Source of the DNA: Bugula neritina
Lineage: Eukaryota; Bryozoa; Gymnolaemata; Cheilostomatida; Bugulidae
Assembly: GCA_964035545.1 (NCBI GenBank)
Contig: OZ037767.1
Coordinates: forward strand, 18,132,281-18,196,280
DNA length: 64,000 bases
Direction of reading: 5' to 3'
The translations under genes and the position numbers were made by a program. Positions within the stretch are counted from its first letter, which is position 1; each line of letters starts with the position of its first letter. The notes under the pieces are model-generated. The model did no database searches, was not told where the DNA came from, and saw only the letters and a list, made by a program, of their open reading frames with translations. Positions 14,101 through 27,897 of the stretch are shown piece after piece.

Positions 14101-15110
14101 GGAACATACCGGAACATACTGCAACATAATGAAATATATTGTACCAAACTGAAATATACGGCAAAATACTGAAATATACTTCAACACACTGAAATATACT
14201 GCAACATACTGCAACACACGGAAGTTTGCTGTAACATGTTAAAATGCACGGCAACATACTGAAATACACTGCAACAAACCTAAATATATGGGAATATACT
14301 GAAATATACTGTACTACGTTGAAAAACACTGCAACATATTGAAATATGCTGTAGCACAATGAAATACACTGCAACTCACTGAAATATAGTGTAATATGCT
14401 GAAATGTACTGTAACATACTGGAATATACTGTAACACACTGAAATATACTGCAACATACTGAAATACACTGTAACATTTTAAAATATACTGTGACACACT
14501 GAAATATACTGCAACATACTGAAATAAACTGTAACATACTGAAATACACTGCAAAATACTGGAATACACTGCTACATACTGAAATATACTGCAAGATACT
14601 GCAACATACTGAAATACAGTGTAGCATACTGAAATACACTGCAACATGCTGCATTATACTGACATACACTGAAACGTATTGAAATACATTGCAACACATT
14701 GAAATATACTGTAACTCACTGAAATAAAGTGTAATCAACGGAAATGTACTGTAACATACTGAAACATACTGAAACATACTAAAATATACTGGAGCATACC
14801 GAAACGTACTGCAACATACTGAAATATACTGCGAGATACTGCAACATACTGAAATACACTGTAACATACTGAAATACACTGCAACATACTGCAACATACT
14901 GTAACATACTGAATTACAGTGTAACATATTGAAACACACTGCAACACATTGAAATATACTGCAACACACTGAAACATACTGCAATATACTGAAATACATT
15001 GTAAAGTACTGAAATATACTGCGAGATACTGCAACATACTGAAATACACTGTAACATACTGAAATACACTGCAACATACTGAAACATACCGAAACATACT
15101 AAAATATACT
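14101..15110. repeat. Domain I subunit 14, hybrid (1,010 bases)
   Basis: It begins like subunit 12, with the rare-variant segment from about 14,161 to 14,430, then follows type C (GAAATAAACT at 14,521, GTAATCAACG at 14,731). It finishes with GAAATACATT, GTAAAGTACT (14,991-15,010) before the standard closing variants. GTAAAGTACT is otherwise seen only at 21,521 and in domain II. Confidence 0.85.
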
Positions 15111-16260
15111 GGAACATACCGGAACATACTGCAACATAATGAAATATACTGTACCAAACTGAAATATACGGCAAAATACTGGAATATACTGTAACACACT
15201 GAAATATACTGCAACATATTGAAATACACTGTAACATAATGAAATATACTGCAACATACTGCAACATACTGCAACATACTGAAATACACTGTAACATACT
15301 GAACTACACTGCAACATACTACAACATATTGAAATACACTGCAACACATTGAAATATACTGCAACATACCTAAATATATGGTAATATACTGAAATATACT
15401 GTAACATACTGAAATATACTGCAAGATACTGCAACATACTGAAATGCACTTTAACATACTGAAATACACTGCAACATACTGACTTATACTGACATACACT
15501 GGAACATATTGAAATACACTGCAACAAATTGAAGTATGCTGCAACACACTGAAACATACTGCAACATGCTGAAACATACAGCGACACATTGAAAAATACT
15601 GCAACATACTGCAATATACTGAAATATAATGCAAGATACTGCAACATACTGAAATACACTGTGACATACTGAGATACACTGCAACATACCGCAACATACT
15701 GAAATACACTGTAACTTATTGAAATATACTGCAACACACCGAAACATACGGCAACATACTGAAATGTACTGCACCATACTGAAATACACTGTAATATACT
15801 GAATTACACTGCAACATACTGCAACATACTGAAATACGCTGTAACATATTGAAATACACTGCAACACATTGAAATATACTGTAACTCACTGAAATATAGT
15901 GTAATCAACGGAAATGTACTGTAACATACTGAAACATACTGAACCATACTGAAACATACTAAAATATACTGGAGCATACCGAAACGTACTGCAACATACT
16001 GAAATATACTGCGAGATACTGCAACATACTGAAATACACTGTAACATACTGAAATACACTGCAACATACTGCAACATACTGTAACATACTGAATTACAGT
16101 GTAACATATTGAAACACACTGCAATACATTGAAATATACTGCAACACACTGAAACATACTGCAACATACTGAAATATACTGCAACATATCGAACTGTATC
16201 GTAATATACGGACATGTACTGTAACATACTGAAACATGCCGAAACATACTAAAATATACT
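15111..16260. repeat. Domain I subunit 15, type A minus one dimer (1,150 bases)
   Basis: Type A order. At 15,711-15,740 GTAACTTATT is followed directly by GAAATATACT, so one 20-base dimer present in other type A subunits is missing. Confidence 0.87.
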
Positions 16261-17130
16261 GGAACATACCGGAACATACTGCAACATAATGAAATATACT
16301 GTACCAAACTGAAATATACGGCAAAATACTGGAATATACTGTAACACACTGAAATATACTGCAACATATTGAAATACACTGTAACATAATGAAATATACT
16401 GCAACATACTGCAACATACTGAAATACACTGTAACATACTGAAATACACTGCAACATACTACAACATATTGAAATACACTGCAACACATTGAAATATACT
16501 GCAACATACCTAAATATATGGTAATATACTGAAATATACTGTAACATACTGAAATATACTGCAACATACTGAAATAAACTGTAACATACTGAAATACACT
16601 GCAAAATACTGAAATACACTGCCACATACTGAAATATACTGCAAGATACTGCAACATACTGAAATACAGTGTAGCATACTGAAATACACTGCAACATGCT
16701 GCATTATACTGACATACACTGGAACGTATTGAAATACAATGCAACACATTGAAATATACTGTAACTCACTGAAATAAAGTGTAATCAACGGAAATGTACT
16801 GTAACATACTGAAACATACTGAAACATACTAAAATATACTGGAGCATACCGAAACGTACTGCAAAATACTGAAATATACTGCGAGATACTGCAACATACT
16901 GAAATACACTGTAACATACTGAAATACACTGCAACATACTGCAACATACTGTAACATACTGAATTACAGTGTAACATATTGAAACACACTGCAATACATT
17001 GAAATATACTGCAACACACTGAAACATACTGCAATATACTGAAATATACTGCAACATATGGAACTGTATCGTAATATACGGACATGTACTGTAACATACT
17101 GAAACATACCGAAACATACTGAAATATACT
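16261..17130. repeat. Domain I subunit 16, type C minus one decamer (870 bases)
   Basis: Type C order, with two instead of three successive GCAACATACT units at 16,401-16,420. Confidence 0.87.
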
Positions 17131-18090
17131 GGAACATACCGGAACATACTGCAACATAATGAAATATACTGTACCAAACTGAAATATACGGCAAAATACT
17201 GGAATATACTGTAACACACTGAAATATACTGCAACATATTGAAATACACTGTAACATAATGAAATATACTGCAACATACTGCAACATACTGCAACATACT
17301 GAAATACACTGTAACATACTGAAATACACTGCAACATACTACAACGTATTGAAATACACTGCAACACATTGAAATATACTGCAACATACCTAAATATATG
17401 GTAATATACTGAAATATACTGTAACATACTGAAATATACAGCAAGATACTGCAACATACTGAAATGCACTTTAACATACTGAAATACACTGCAACATACT
17501 GACTTATACTGACATACACTGGAACATATTGAAATACACTGCAACACATTGAAATATACTGCAACACACCGAAACATACGGCAACATACTGAAATGTACT
17601 GCACCATACTGAAATACACTGTAATATACTGAATTACACTGCAACATACTGCAACATACTGAAATACGCTGTAACATATTGAAATACACTGCAACACATT
17701 GAAATATACTGTAACTCACTGAAATATAGTGTAATCAACGGAAATGTACTGTAACATACTGAAACATACTGAACCATACTGAAACATACTAAAATATACT
17801 GGAGCATACCGAAACGTACTGCAACATACTGAAATATACTGCGAGATACTGCAACATACTGAAATACACTGTAACATACTGAAATACACTGCAACATACT
17901 GCAACATACTGTAACATACTGAATTACAGTGTAACATATTGAAACACACTGCAATACATTGAAATATACTGCAACACACTGAAACATACTGCAACATACT
18001 GAAATATACTGCAACATATCGAACTGTATCGTAATATACGGACATGTACTGTAACATACTGAAACATGCCGAAACATACTAAAATATACT
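17131..18090. repeat. Domain I subunit 17, deleted type A (960 bases)
   Basis: Copy of subunit 11 at offset 6,520, with the same 210-base deletion. Confidence 0.87.
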
Positions 18091-19450
18091 GGAACATACC
18101 GGAACATACTGCAACATAATGAAATATATTGTACCAAACTGAAATATACGGCAAAATACTGAAATATACTTCAACACACTGAAATATACTGCAACATACT
18201 GCAACACACGGAAGTTTGCTGTAACATGTTAAAATGCACGGCAACATACTGAAATACACTGCAACAAACCTAAATATATGGGAATATACTGAAATATACT
18301 GTACTACGTTGAAAAACACTGCAACATATTGAAATATGCTGTAGCGCAATGGAATACACTGCAACTCACTGAAATATAGTGTAATATGCCGAAATGTACT
18401 GTAACATACTGGAATATACTGTAACACACTGAAATATACTGCAACATATTTAAATACACTGTAACATAATGAAATATACTGCAACATACTGCAACATACT
18501 GCAACATACTGAAATACACTGTAACATACTGAAATACACTGCAACATACTACAACATATTGAAATACACTGCAACACATTGAAATATACTGCAACATACC
18601 TAAATATATGGTAATATACTGAAATATACTGTAACATACTGAAATATACTGCAAGATACTGCAACATACTGAAATGCACTTTAACATACTGAAATACACT
18701 GCAACATACTGACTTATACTTACATACACTGGAACATATTGAAATACACTGCAACAAATTGAAGTATGCTGCAACACACTGAAACATACGGCAACATGCT
18801 GAAACATACAGCGACACATTGAAATATACTGCAACATACTGCAATATACGGAAATATAATGCAAGATACTGCATCATACCGAAATACACTGTGACATACT
18901 GAGATACACTGCAACATACTGCAAAATACTGAAATACACTGTAACTTATTGAAATACACTGCAACACATTGAAATATACTGCAACACCCCGAAACATACG
19001 GCAACATACTGAAATATGATGTAGCATACTGAAATACACTGCAACACACTGAAGTATACTGTAATATACACAAATGTACTGTTACAAACTGAAACATACG
19101 TCAACATACTGAAATGTACTGCACCATACTGAAATACACTGTAATATACTGAATTACACTGCAACATACTGCAACATACTGAAATACGCTGTAACATATT
19201 GAAATACACTGCAACACATTGAAATATACTGTAACTCACTGAAATATAGCGTAATCAACGGAAATGTACTGTAACATACTGAAACATACTGAAACATACT
19301 GAAACATACTAAAATATACTGGAGCATACCGAAACGTACTGCAACATACTGAAATATACTGCGAGATACTGCAACATACTGAAATACACTGTAACATACT
19401 GAACTACACTGCAACATACTGAAACATACCGAAACATACTAAAATATACT
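18091..19450. repeat. Domain I subunit 18, extended type D (1,360 bases)
   Basis: Copy of subunit 12 at offset 6,520; the rare-variant segment spans about 18,161-18,410. Confidence 0.87.
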
Positions 19451-20620
19451 GGAACATACCGGAACAAACTGCAACATAATGAAATATACTGTACCAAACT
19501 GAAATATACGGCAAAATACTGGAATATACTGTAACACACTGAAATATACTGCAACATATTGAAATACACTGTAACATAATGAAATATACTGCAACATACT
19601 GCAACATACTGCAACATACTGAAATACACTGTAACATACTGAAATACACTGCAACATACTACAACATATTGAAATACACTGCAACACATTGAAATATACT
19701 GCAACATACCTAAATATATGGTAATATACTGAAATATACTGTAACATACTGAAATATACTGCAAGATACTGCAACATACTGAAATGCACTTTAACATACT
19801 GAAATACACTGCAACATACTGACTTATACTGACATACACTGGAACATATTGAAATACACTGCAACAAATTGAAGTATGCTGCAACACACTGAAACATACT
19901 GCAACATGCTGAAACATACAGCGACACATTGAAAAATACTGCAACATACTGCAATATACTGAAATATAATGCAAGATACTGCAACATACTGAAATACACT
20001 GTGACATACTGAGATACACTGCAACATACCGCAACATACTGAAATACACTGTAACTTATTGAAATACACTGCAACACATTGAAATATACTGCAACACACC
20101 GAAACATACGGCAACATACTGAAATGTACTGCACCATACTGAAATACACTGTAATATACTGAATTACACTGCAACATACTGCAACATACTGAAATACGCT
20201 GTAACATATTGAAATACACTGCAACACATTGAAATATACTGTAACTCACTGAAATATAGTGTAATCAACGGAAATGTACTGTAACATACTGAAACATACT
20301 GAACCATACTGAAACATACTAAAATATACTGGAGCATACCGAAAGGTACTGCAACATACTGAAATATACTGCGAGATACTGCAACATACTGAAATACACT
20401 GTAACATACTGAAATACACTGCAACATACTGCAACATACTGTAACATACTGAATTACAGTGTAACATATTGAAACACACTGCAATACATTGAAATATACT
20501 GCAACACACTGAAACATACTACAACATACTGAAATATACTGCAACATATCGAACTGTATCGTAATATACGGACATGTACTGTAACATACTGAAACATGCC
20601 GAAACATACTAAAATATACT
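19451..20620. repeat. Domain I subunit 19, type A (1,170 bases)
   Basis: Copy of subunit 13 at offset 6,520, sharing GGAACAAACT and GAAAGGTACT. Confidence 0.87.
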
Positions 20621-21730
20621 GGAACATACCGGAACATACTGCAACATAATGAAATATATTGTACCAAACTGAAATATACGGCAAAATACTGAAATATACT
20701 TCAACACACTGAAATATACTGCAACATACTGCAACACACGGAAGTTTGCTGTAACATGTTAAAATGCACGGCAACATACTGAAATACACTGCAACAAACC
20801 TAAATATATGGGAATATACTGAAATATACTGTACTACGTTGAAAAACACTGCAACATATTGAAATATGCTGTAGCACAATGAAATACACTGCAACTCACT
20901 GAAATATAGTGTAATATGCTGAAATGTACTGTAACATACTGGAATATACTGTAACACACTGAAATATACTGCAACATACTGAAATACACTGTAACATTTT
21001 AAAATATACTGTGACACACTGAAATATACTGCAACATACTGAAATAAACTGTAACATACTGAAATACACTGCAAAATACTGGAATACATTGCTACATACT
21101 GAAATATACTGCAAGATACTGCAACATACTGAAATACAGTGTAGCATACTGAAATACACTGCAACATGCTGCATTATACTGACATACACTGAAACGTATT
21201 GAAATACATTGCAACACATTGAAATATACTGTAACTCACTGAAATAAAGTGTAATCAACGGAAATGTACTGTAACATACTGAAACATACTGAAACATACT
21301 AAAATATACTGGAGCATACCGAAACGTACTGCAACATACTGAAATATACTGCGAGATACTGCAACATACTGAAATACACTGTAACATACTGAAATACACT
21401 GCAACATACTGCAACATACTGTAACATACTGAATTACAGTGTAACATATTGAAACACACTGCAACACATTGAAATATACTGCAACACACTGAAACATACT
21501 GCAATATACTGAAATACATTGTAAAGTACTGAAATATACTGCAAACTACTGCAACATACTGAAATACGCTGTAACATATTGAAATACACTGCAACACATT
21601 GAAATATACTGCAACACACTGAAACATACTGCAATATACTGAAATATACTGCAACATATGGAACTGTATCGTAATATACGGACATGTACTGTAACATACT
21701 GAAACATACCGAAACATACTGAAATATACT
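20621..21730. repeat. Domain I subunit 20, hybrid (1,110 bases)
   Basis: Follows subunit 14 at offset 6,520 until GTAAAGTACT (21,521). It then reads GCAAACTACT at 21,541 instead of GCGAGATACT and ends with a type A-like tail including GAACTGTATC at 21,661. GTAAAGTACT followed by GCAAACTACT is a domain II combination (23,201-23,220). Confidence 0.84.
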
Positions 21731-22080
21731 GGAACATACCGGAACATACTGCAACATAATGAAATATACTGTACCAAACTGAAATATACGGCAAAATACT
21801 GGAATATACTGTAACACACTGAAATATACTGCAACATATTGAAATACACTGTAACATAATGAAATATACTGCAATATACTGCAACATACTGCAACATACT
21901 GAAATACACTGTAACATACTGAAATACACTGCAACATACTACAACGTATTGAAATACACTGCAACACATTGAAATATACTGCAACATACCTAAATATATG
22001 GTAATATACTGAAATATACTGTAACATACTGAAATATACTGCAAGATACTGCAACATACTGAAATGCACTTTAACATACT
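21731..22080. repeat. Domain I subunit 21, truncated
   Basis: Normal opening and TAAATATATG at 21,991, as far as TTAACATACT at 22,071. It then passes into domain II order instead of reaching GACTTATACT. This is the last GGAACATACC GGAACATACT opening in the window. Confidence 0.82.
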
Positions 22081-24500
22081 GAAATACACTGCAACATACT
22101 ACAACATACTGAAATACACTGTAACATATTCAAATACACTGCAAAATACTGCAACATACTGCAACATACTGAAGTACACTGTAACATATTGAAATACACT
22201 GCAACACCTTGAAATATACTGCAATACAGTGAAACATACGGCAACATACTGAAATATACTGCGACACATTGCATTATACTGCAACATACTGAAATATGCT
22301 GCAGCATACTGAAATACACTGCAACACACTGAAGTATACTGTAATAGACAGAAATGTACTGTAACAAACTGAAACATACGTCAACATACTGAAATGTACT
22401 GCAACATACTGAGATACACTGTAATATACTGAATTACACTGCAACATACTGCAACATACTGAAATACGCTGTAACATATTGAAATACACTGCAACACATT
22501 GAAATATACTGTAACTCACTGAAATATAGTGTAATATACGGAAATGTACTGTAACATACTGGAATATACTATAACACACTGAAATACACTGCAACATACT
22601 GCAACATTCTGAAATACACTGTAACATATCGATTTACACTGCAACACACTGAAATACACTGCAACATACTGAAATAAATGGTAACCTACTGAAATATACT
22701 GTAACACATTGAAAAACACTGTAACATACTGAACTATACTGCAAGATACTGCAACATTCTGAAATACACTGTAACATACTGAACCACACTGCAACATACT
22801 GCATTATACTGACATACGCTGGAACATATTGACATACACTGCAACAAATTGAAGTATACTGCAACACATTGAAACATACGGCAACATACTGAAATATACT
22901 GCGACGCATTGATATATACTGCAACATACTGAAATATGCTGGAGCGTACTGAAATACACTGCTACACACTGAAGTATAATGTAATATACAGAAATGTAAT
23001 GTAACGTACTGAAACATACATCAACATACTGAAATGTACTGCAACATACTGAAATACACTGTAATATACTGAATTACACTGCAACATACTGCAACAGACT
23101 GAAATACGCTGTAACATATTGAAATACACTGCAACACATTGAAATATACTGTAACTCACTGAAATATACTGCAACATACTGGAATACATTGTAAAGTACT
23201 GAAATATACTGCAAACTACTGCAACATACTGAATTACACTGTAACATACTGAAATACACTGTAACATACTGAAATACACTGCGACATACTACAACATACT
23301 GAAATACACTGTAACATGATGAAAAACACTGCAATACACTGTAACATATTGAAATACACTGCAACACACTGAAATATACTGCAACATACCGAAATAAATT
23401 GTAAACTACTGAAATATACAGTAACACATTGAAAAATACTGCAACATATTGAAATATAGTGTAACACACTGAAATATACTGCAACATACTGAAATACACT
23501 GTAACATACCAAAATATACTGCAACATACTGAAATACACTGCTACATACTGAAATATACTGCAACATACTGCAACATACTGAAATACACTGTAACATACT
23601 GAAATACGCTGAAACATACTACAACATTTTGAAATACACTGCAACACATTGAATTATACTGCAACATACCTAAATATACAGTAATATACTGAAATATACT
23701 GTAACACATTGAAAAGTACTGCAACATACTGAAATATACTGAAATACACTGCTACATACTGAAATATACTGCAAGATACTGCAACATACTGAAATACACT
23801 GTAACATACTGAAATATACTGCAACATACTGCAATACACTGCTACACACTGAAATATACTGCAACATACCTAAATATACGGTAATATACTAAAATATAGT
23901 GTAACACATTGAAAAACACTGCAACATACTGAACTATACTGCAAGATACTACAACATACTGAAATGCACTGTAACATACTGAAACACACTGCAACATACT
24001 GCATTATACTAACATACGCTGTAACATATTGAAATACACTGCAACACATTGAAATATACTCTAACTCACTGAAATATAGTGTAATATACGGAAATGTACT
24101 GTGACATACTGGAATATACTGTAACACAATGAAATATACTTCAACATACTGAAATACGCTGTAACATACTACAACATACTGAAATACACTGGAACATATG
24201 GAAATACACTGCAACAAATTTAAGTACACTGCGACACACTGAAACATACGGCAATATACTGAAATATACTGCGACACATTGATATATACTGCAACATACT
24301 GAAATATGCTGTAGCGTACTGAAATTCACTGCAACACACTGAAGTATACTGTAATATACAGAAATGTAATGTAACAAACTGAAACATACGTCAACATACT
24401 AAAATGTACTGCAACATACTGAAATACACTGTAATATACTGAATTACACTGCAACATACTGCAACATACTGAAATACGCTGTAACATATTGAAATACACT

Positions 24501-24509
24501 GTAACACAT
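24501..24509. other. Register break: 9-base unit GTAACACAT
   Basis: First break of the decamer register in the window; one T is lost from GTAACACATT. The same event appears at 29,618, 40,256, 51,446 and 54,956, always in the same variant context, so it happened once and was then copied. Confidence 0.9.
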
Positions 24510-24979
24510 GAAATATACTGTAACTCACTGAAATATAGTCTAATATACGTAACTGTACTGCAACATACTGGAATATACGACAACATACTGAAATATACTG
24601 CGACAGATTGAAATATACTGCAACATACTGAAATTTAATGCAAGATACTGCAATATACTGAAATACACCGTGACATACTGAGATACATTGCAACATACTG
24701 CAACATACTGCAACATACTGAAATACACTGTAACATATTGAAATACACTGCAACACATTGAAATCTGCTGCAACATACTGCAACATACTGAAATACGCTG
24801 TAAAATGCTGAAATACACTGCAACATACTGAATTATGCTGACATACACTGGAACATATTGAAATAAACTGCAACAAATTGAAGTATACTGCAACACACTG
24901 AAACATACGGCAACATACTGAAATATACTGCGACACATTGAAATATACTGCAACATACTGAAATACACTGTATCATACT

Positions 24980-24988
24980 GAATACACT
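24980..24988. other. Register break: 9-base unit GAATACACT
   Basis: One A is lost from GAAATACACT. The event is unique to block P copy 1 and absent from the corresponding positions near 30,097 and 40,735. Confidence 0.9.
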
Positions 24989-25095
24989 GCAACACACTGA
25001 AGTATACTGTAATATACAGACATGTACTGTAACAAACTGAAACATACGTCAACATAATCAAATGTACTGCAACATACTGAGATACACTGTAATAT

Positions 25096-25484
25096 ACTGA
25101 ATTACACTGCAACATACTGCAACATACTGAAATACGCTGTAACATATTGAAATACACTGCAACACATTGAAATATACTGTAACTCACTGAAATATAGTGT
25201 AATATACGGAAATGTACTGTAACATACTGGAATATACTATAACCCACTGAAATACACTGCAAGATACAGCAACATCCTGAAATAAACTGTAAGATATCGA
25301 AGTAGACTGCAACACACTGAAATATACTGCAACATACCGAAATAAATGGTAAACTACTAAAATATACTGTAACACATTGAAAAACACTGCAACATACTGA
25401 ACTATACTGCAAGATACTGCAACATACTGAAATACACTGTAACATACTGAAACACACTGCAACATACTGCATTATACTGACATA
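25096..25484. repeat. Short segment resembling the start of block P
   Basis: The order GAATTACACT, GAAATACGCT, GTAACTCACT, GTAATATACG and GGAATATACT then ATAACCCACT repeats the order at 22,431-22,800 with more substitutions. It leads into the first 10,638-base unit. Confidence 0.65.
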
Positions 25485-27508
25485 CGCTGTAACATATTGA
25501 AATACACTGCAACACATTGAAATATACTGTAACTTACTGAAATATAGTGTAATATACGGAAATGTACTGTAACATACTGGAATATACTGGAACACATTGA
25601 AAAACACTGCAACATACTGAACTATACTGCAAGATACTGCAACATACTGAAACACACTGTAACATACTGAAACACACTGCAACATACTGCATTATACTGT
25701 AACTCACTGAAACATAGTGCAATATACAGAAATGTACTGTAACTTACTGGAATATACTGTAACACACTGAAATACACTTCAACAAACTGAAATACGCTGT
25801 AACACGCTGAAATATACTGCAACCTACTTCAACATACCGAAATATATGGTAAACTACTGAAATATACTGTAACACCTTGAAAAATACTGCAACATACTGA
25901 AATACACTGCTACATACTGAAATATACTACAACATACTGCAATATACTGAAACACACTGTAACATACTGAAATACACTGCAAAATACTGAATTATACTGA
26001 CATACGCTGTAACATATTGAAAAACACTGCAACACATTGAAATATACTCTAACTCACTGAAATATATTGTAATATACGGAAATATATGGTAAACTACTGA
26101 AATATACTGTAACACCTTGAAAAATACTGCAACATACTGAAATACACTGTAACATACTGAAATATACTGCAACATACTGAAATACACTGCTGCATACTGA
26201 AATATACTGCAACATGCTGCAACATACTGCAACATACTGAAATACACTGTAACATACTGAAATACACTGCAACATACTACAACATATTGAAATACACTGC
26301 ACTACATAGAATTATACTGCAACATACCTAAATATACAGTAATATACTGAAATATACTGTAACACATTGAAAAATACTGCAACATACTGAAATACACTGC
26401 TACAAACTGAAATATACTACAACATACTGCAATATACTGAAACACACTGTAACATACTGAAATACACTGCAAAATACTAAATTATACTGACATACGCTGT
26501 AACATATTGAAATACACTGCAACACATTGAAATATACTCTAACTCACTGACATATAGTGTAATATACGGAAATGTACGATAAACTACTGAAATATCCTAT
26601 AACACATTGAAAAATACTGCAACATACTGATATATACTGTAACACAATGAAATATACTTCAACATACTGAAATATACTGCAACCTACTGCAACATACTGA
26701 CATACGCTGTAACATATTGAAATACACTGCAACACATTGAAATATACTCTAACTCACTGAAATATAGTGTAACATACGGAAAAGTACTGTGACATACTGG
26801 AATATACTGTAACACAATGAAATATAGGTCAACATACTGAAATACGCTGTGACATACTGAAATATACTGCAACCTACTGCAACATACTGGAATACACTGT
26901 AACATACTGAAATACACAGCAACATATAGAAATACTTTGCAAAATACTGCAACATACTGAAATACACTTTAACATATTGAAATATACTGCAACACCTTGA
27001 AATATACTGCAATACACTGAAACATACGGCAACATACTGAAATATACTGCGACACATTGCATTATACTGCAACATACTGAAATACGCTGTAACATACTGA
27101 AATATACTGCAACCTACTGCAACATACTGGAATACACTCTAACATACTGAAATACACTGCAACTTACTACAACATACTGAAATACACTGTAACATATTCA
27201 AATACACTGCAAAATACTGCAACATACTGCAACATACTGAAATACACTGTAACATATTGAAATACACTGCAACAGCTTGAAATATACTGCAATACACTGA
27301 AACATACGGCAACATACTGAAATATACTGCGACACATTGCATTATACTGCAACATACTGAAATACGCTGCAGCATACTGAAATACACTGCAACACACTGA
27401 AGTATACTGTAATAGACAGAAATGTACTGTAACAAACTGAAACATACGTCAACATACTGAAATGTACTGCAACATACTGAGATACACTGTAATATACTGA
27501 ATTACACT

Positions 27509-27516
27509 GGCATACT
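27509..27516. other. Register break: 8-base unit GGCATACT
   Basis: Two bases are missing from a GCAACATACT-type unit. Copied to 38,147 by the 10,638-base duplication. Confidence 0.9.
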
Positions 27517-27886
27517 GCAACATACTGAAATACGCTGTAACATATTGAAATACACTGCAACACATTGAAATATACTGTAACTCACTGAAATATAGTGTAA
27601 TATACGGAAATGTACTGTAACATACTGGAATATACTATAACACACTGAAATACACTGCAACATACTGCAACATTCTGAAATACACTGTAACATATCGAAA
27701 TACACTGCAACACACTGACATACACTGCAACATACTGAAATAAATGGTAACCTACTGAAATATACTGTAACACATTGAAAAACACTGTAACATACTGAAC
27801 TATACTGCAAGATACTGCAACATTCTGAAATACACTGCAACATACTGCATTATACTGACATACGCTGGAACATATTGACATACACT

Positions 27887-27897
27887 GCAACAATTTT
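27887..27897. other. Register break: 11-base unit GCAACAATTTT
   Basis: One extra base relative to GCAACAAATT. Copied to 38,525. Confidence 0.9.

Larger units (their letters stand above)
8561..15110. repeat. 6,550-base rearranged higher-order repeat, copy 1
   Basis: Six subunits of 1,170, 880, 960, 1,360, 1,170 and 1,010 bases. It starts like the 4,280-base HOR, but type B is skipped: near 10,040 the order passes from the A/B pattern to the type C pattern (GAAATAAACT, then GCCACATACT). The 960-base subunit is type A minus 210 bases. The 1,360-base subunit carries about 250 extra bases. The whole is repeated downstream. Confidence 0.92.
15111..21540. repeat. 6,550-base rearranged higher-order repeat, copy 2 (incomplete)
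   Basis: It repeats 8,561 onward. The offset falls from 6,550 to 6,530 through loss of a 20-base dimer near 15,720, then to 6,520 through loss of one GCAACATACT near 16,400, where copy 1 has three in a row and copy 2 has two. Apart from these, only a few substitutions are visible over 6.4 kb. After about 21,540 it leaves the copy 1 order. Confidence 0.92.
1..22100. repeat. Satellite domain I (GGAACATACC-anchored subunits)
   Basis: This part is a string of 20 complete subunits and one truncated subunit of 870-1,360 bases. Each opens with GGAACATACC followed by GGAACATACT (GGAACAAACT at 12,941 and 19,461). Other markers confined to this domain are GTAATCAACG, GCAACATACC followed by TAAATATATG, GGAGCATACC and GCGAGATACT. 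Decamers stay in one register throughout, starting at positions ending in 1. The right boundary lies near 22,080-22,100, where the first domain II variant order appears. Confidence 0.9.
22081..25095. repeat. Block P, copy 1 (about 3.0 kb)
   Basis: Aligns with 27,149-30,212 at an offset that moves from 5,068 to 5,047 to 5,117 because of internal length differences, and with 37,787-40,850. It includes GTAAAGTACT at 23,201 and the 9-base unit at 24,501, which marks the same indel as 29,618 in copy 2. Confidence 0.82.
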
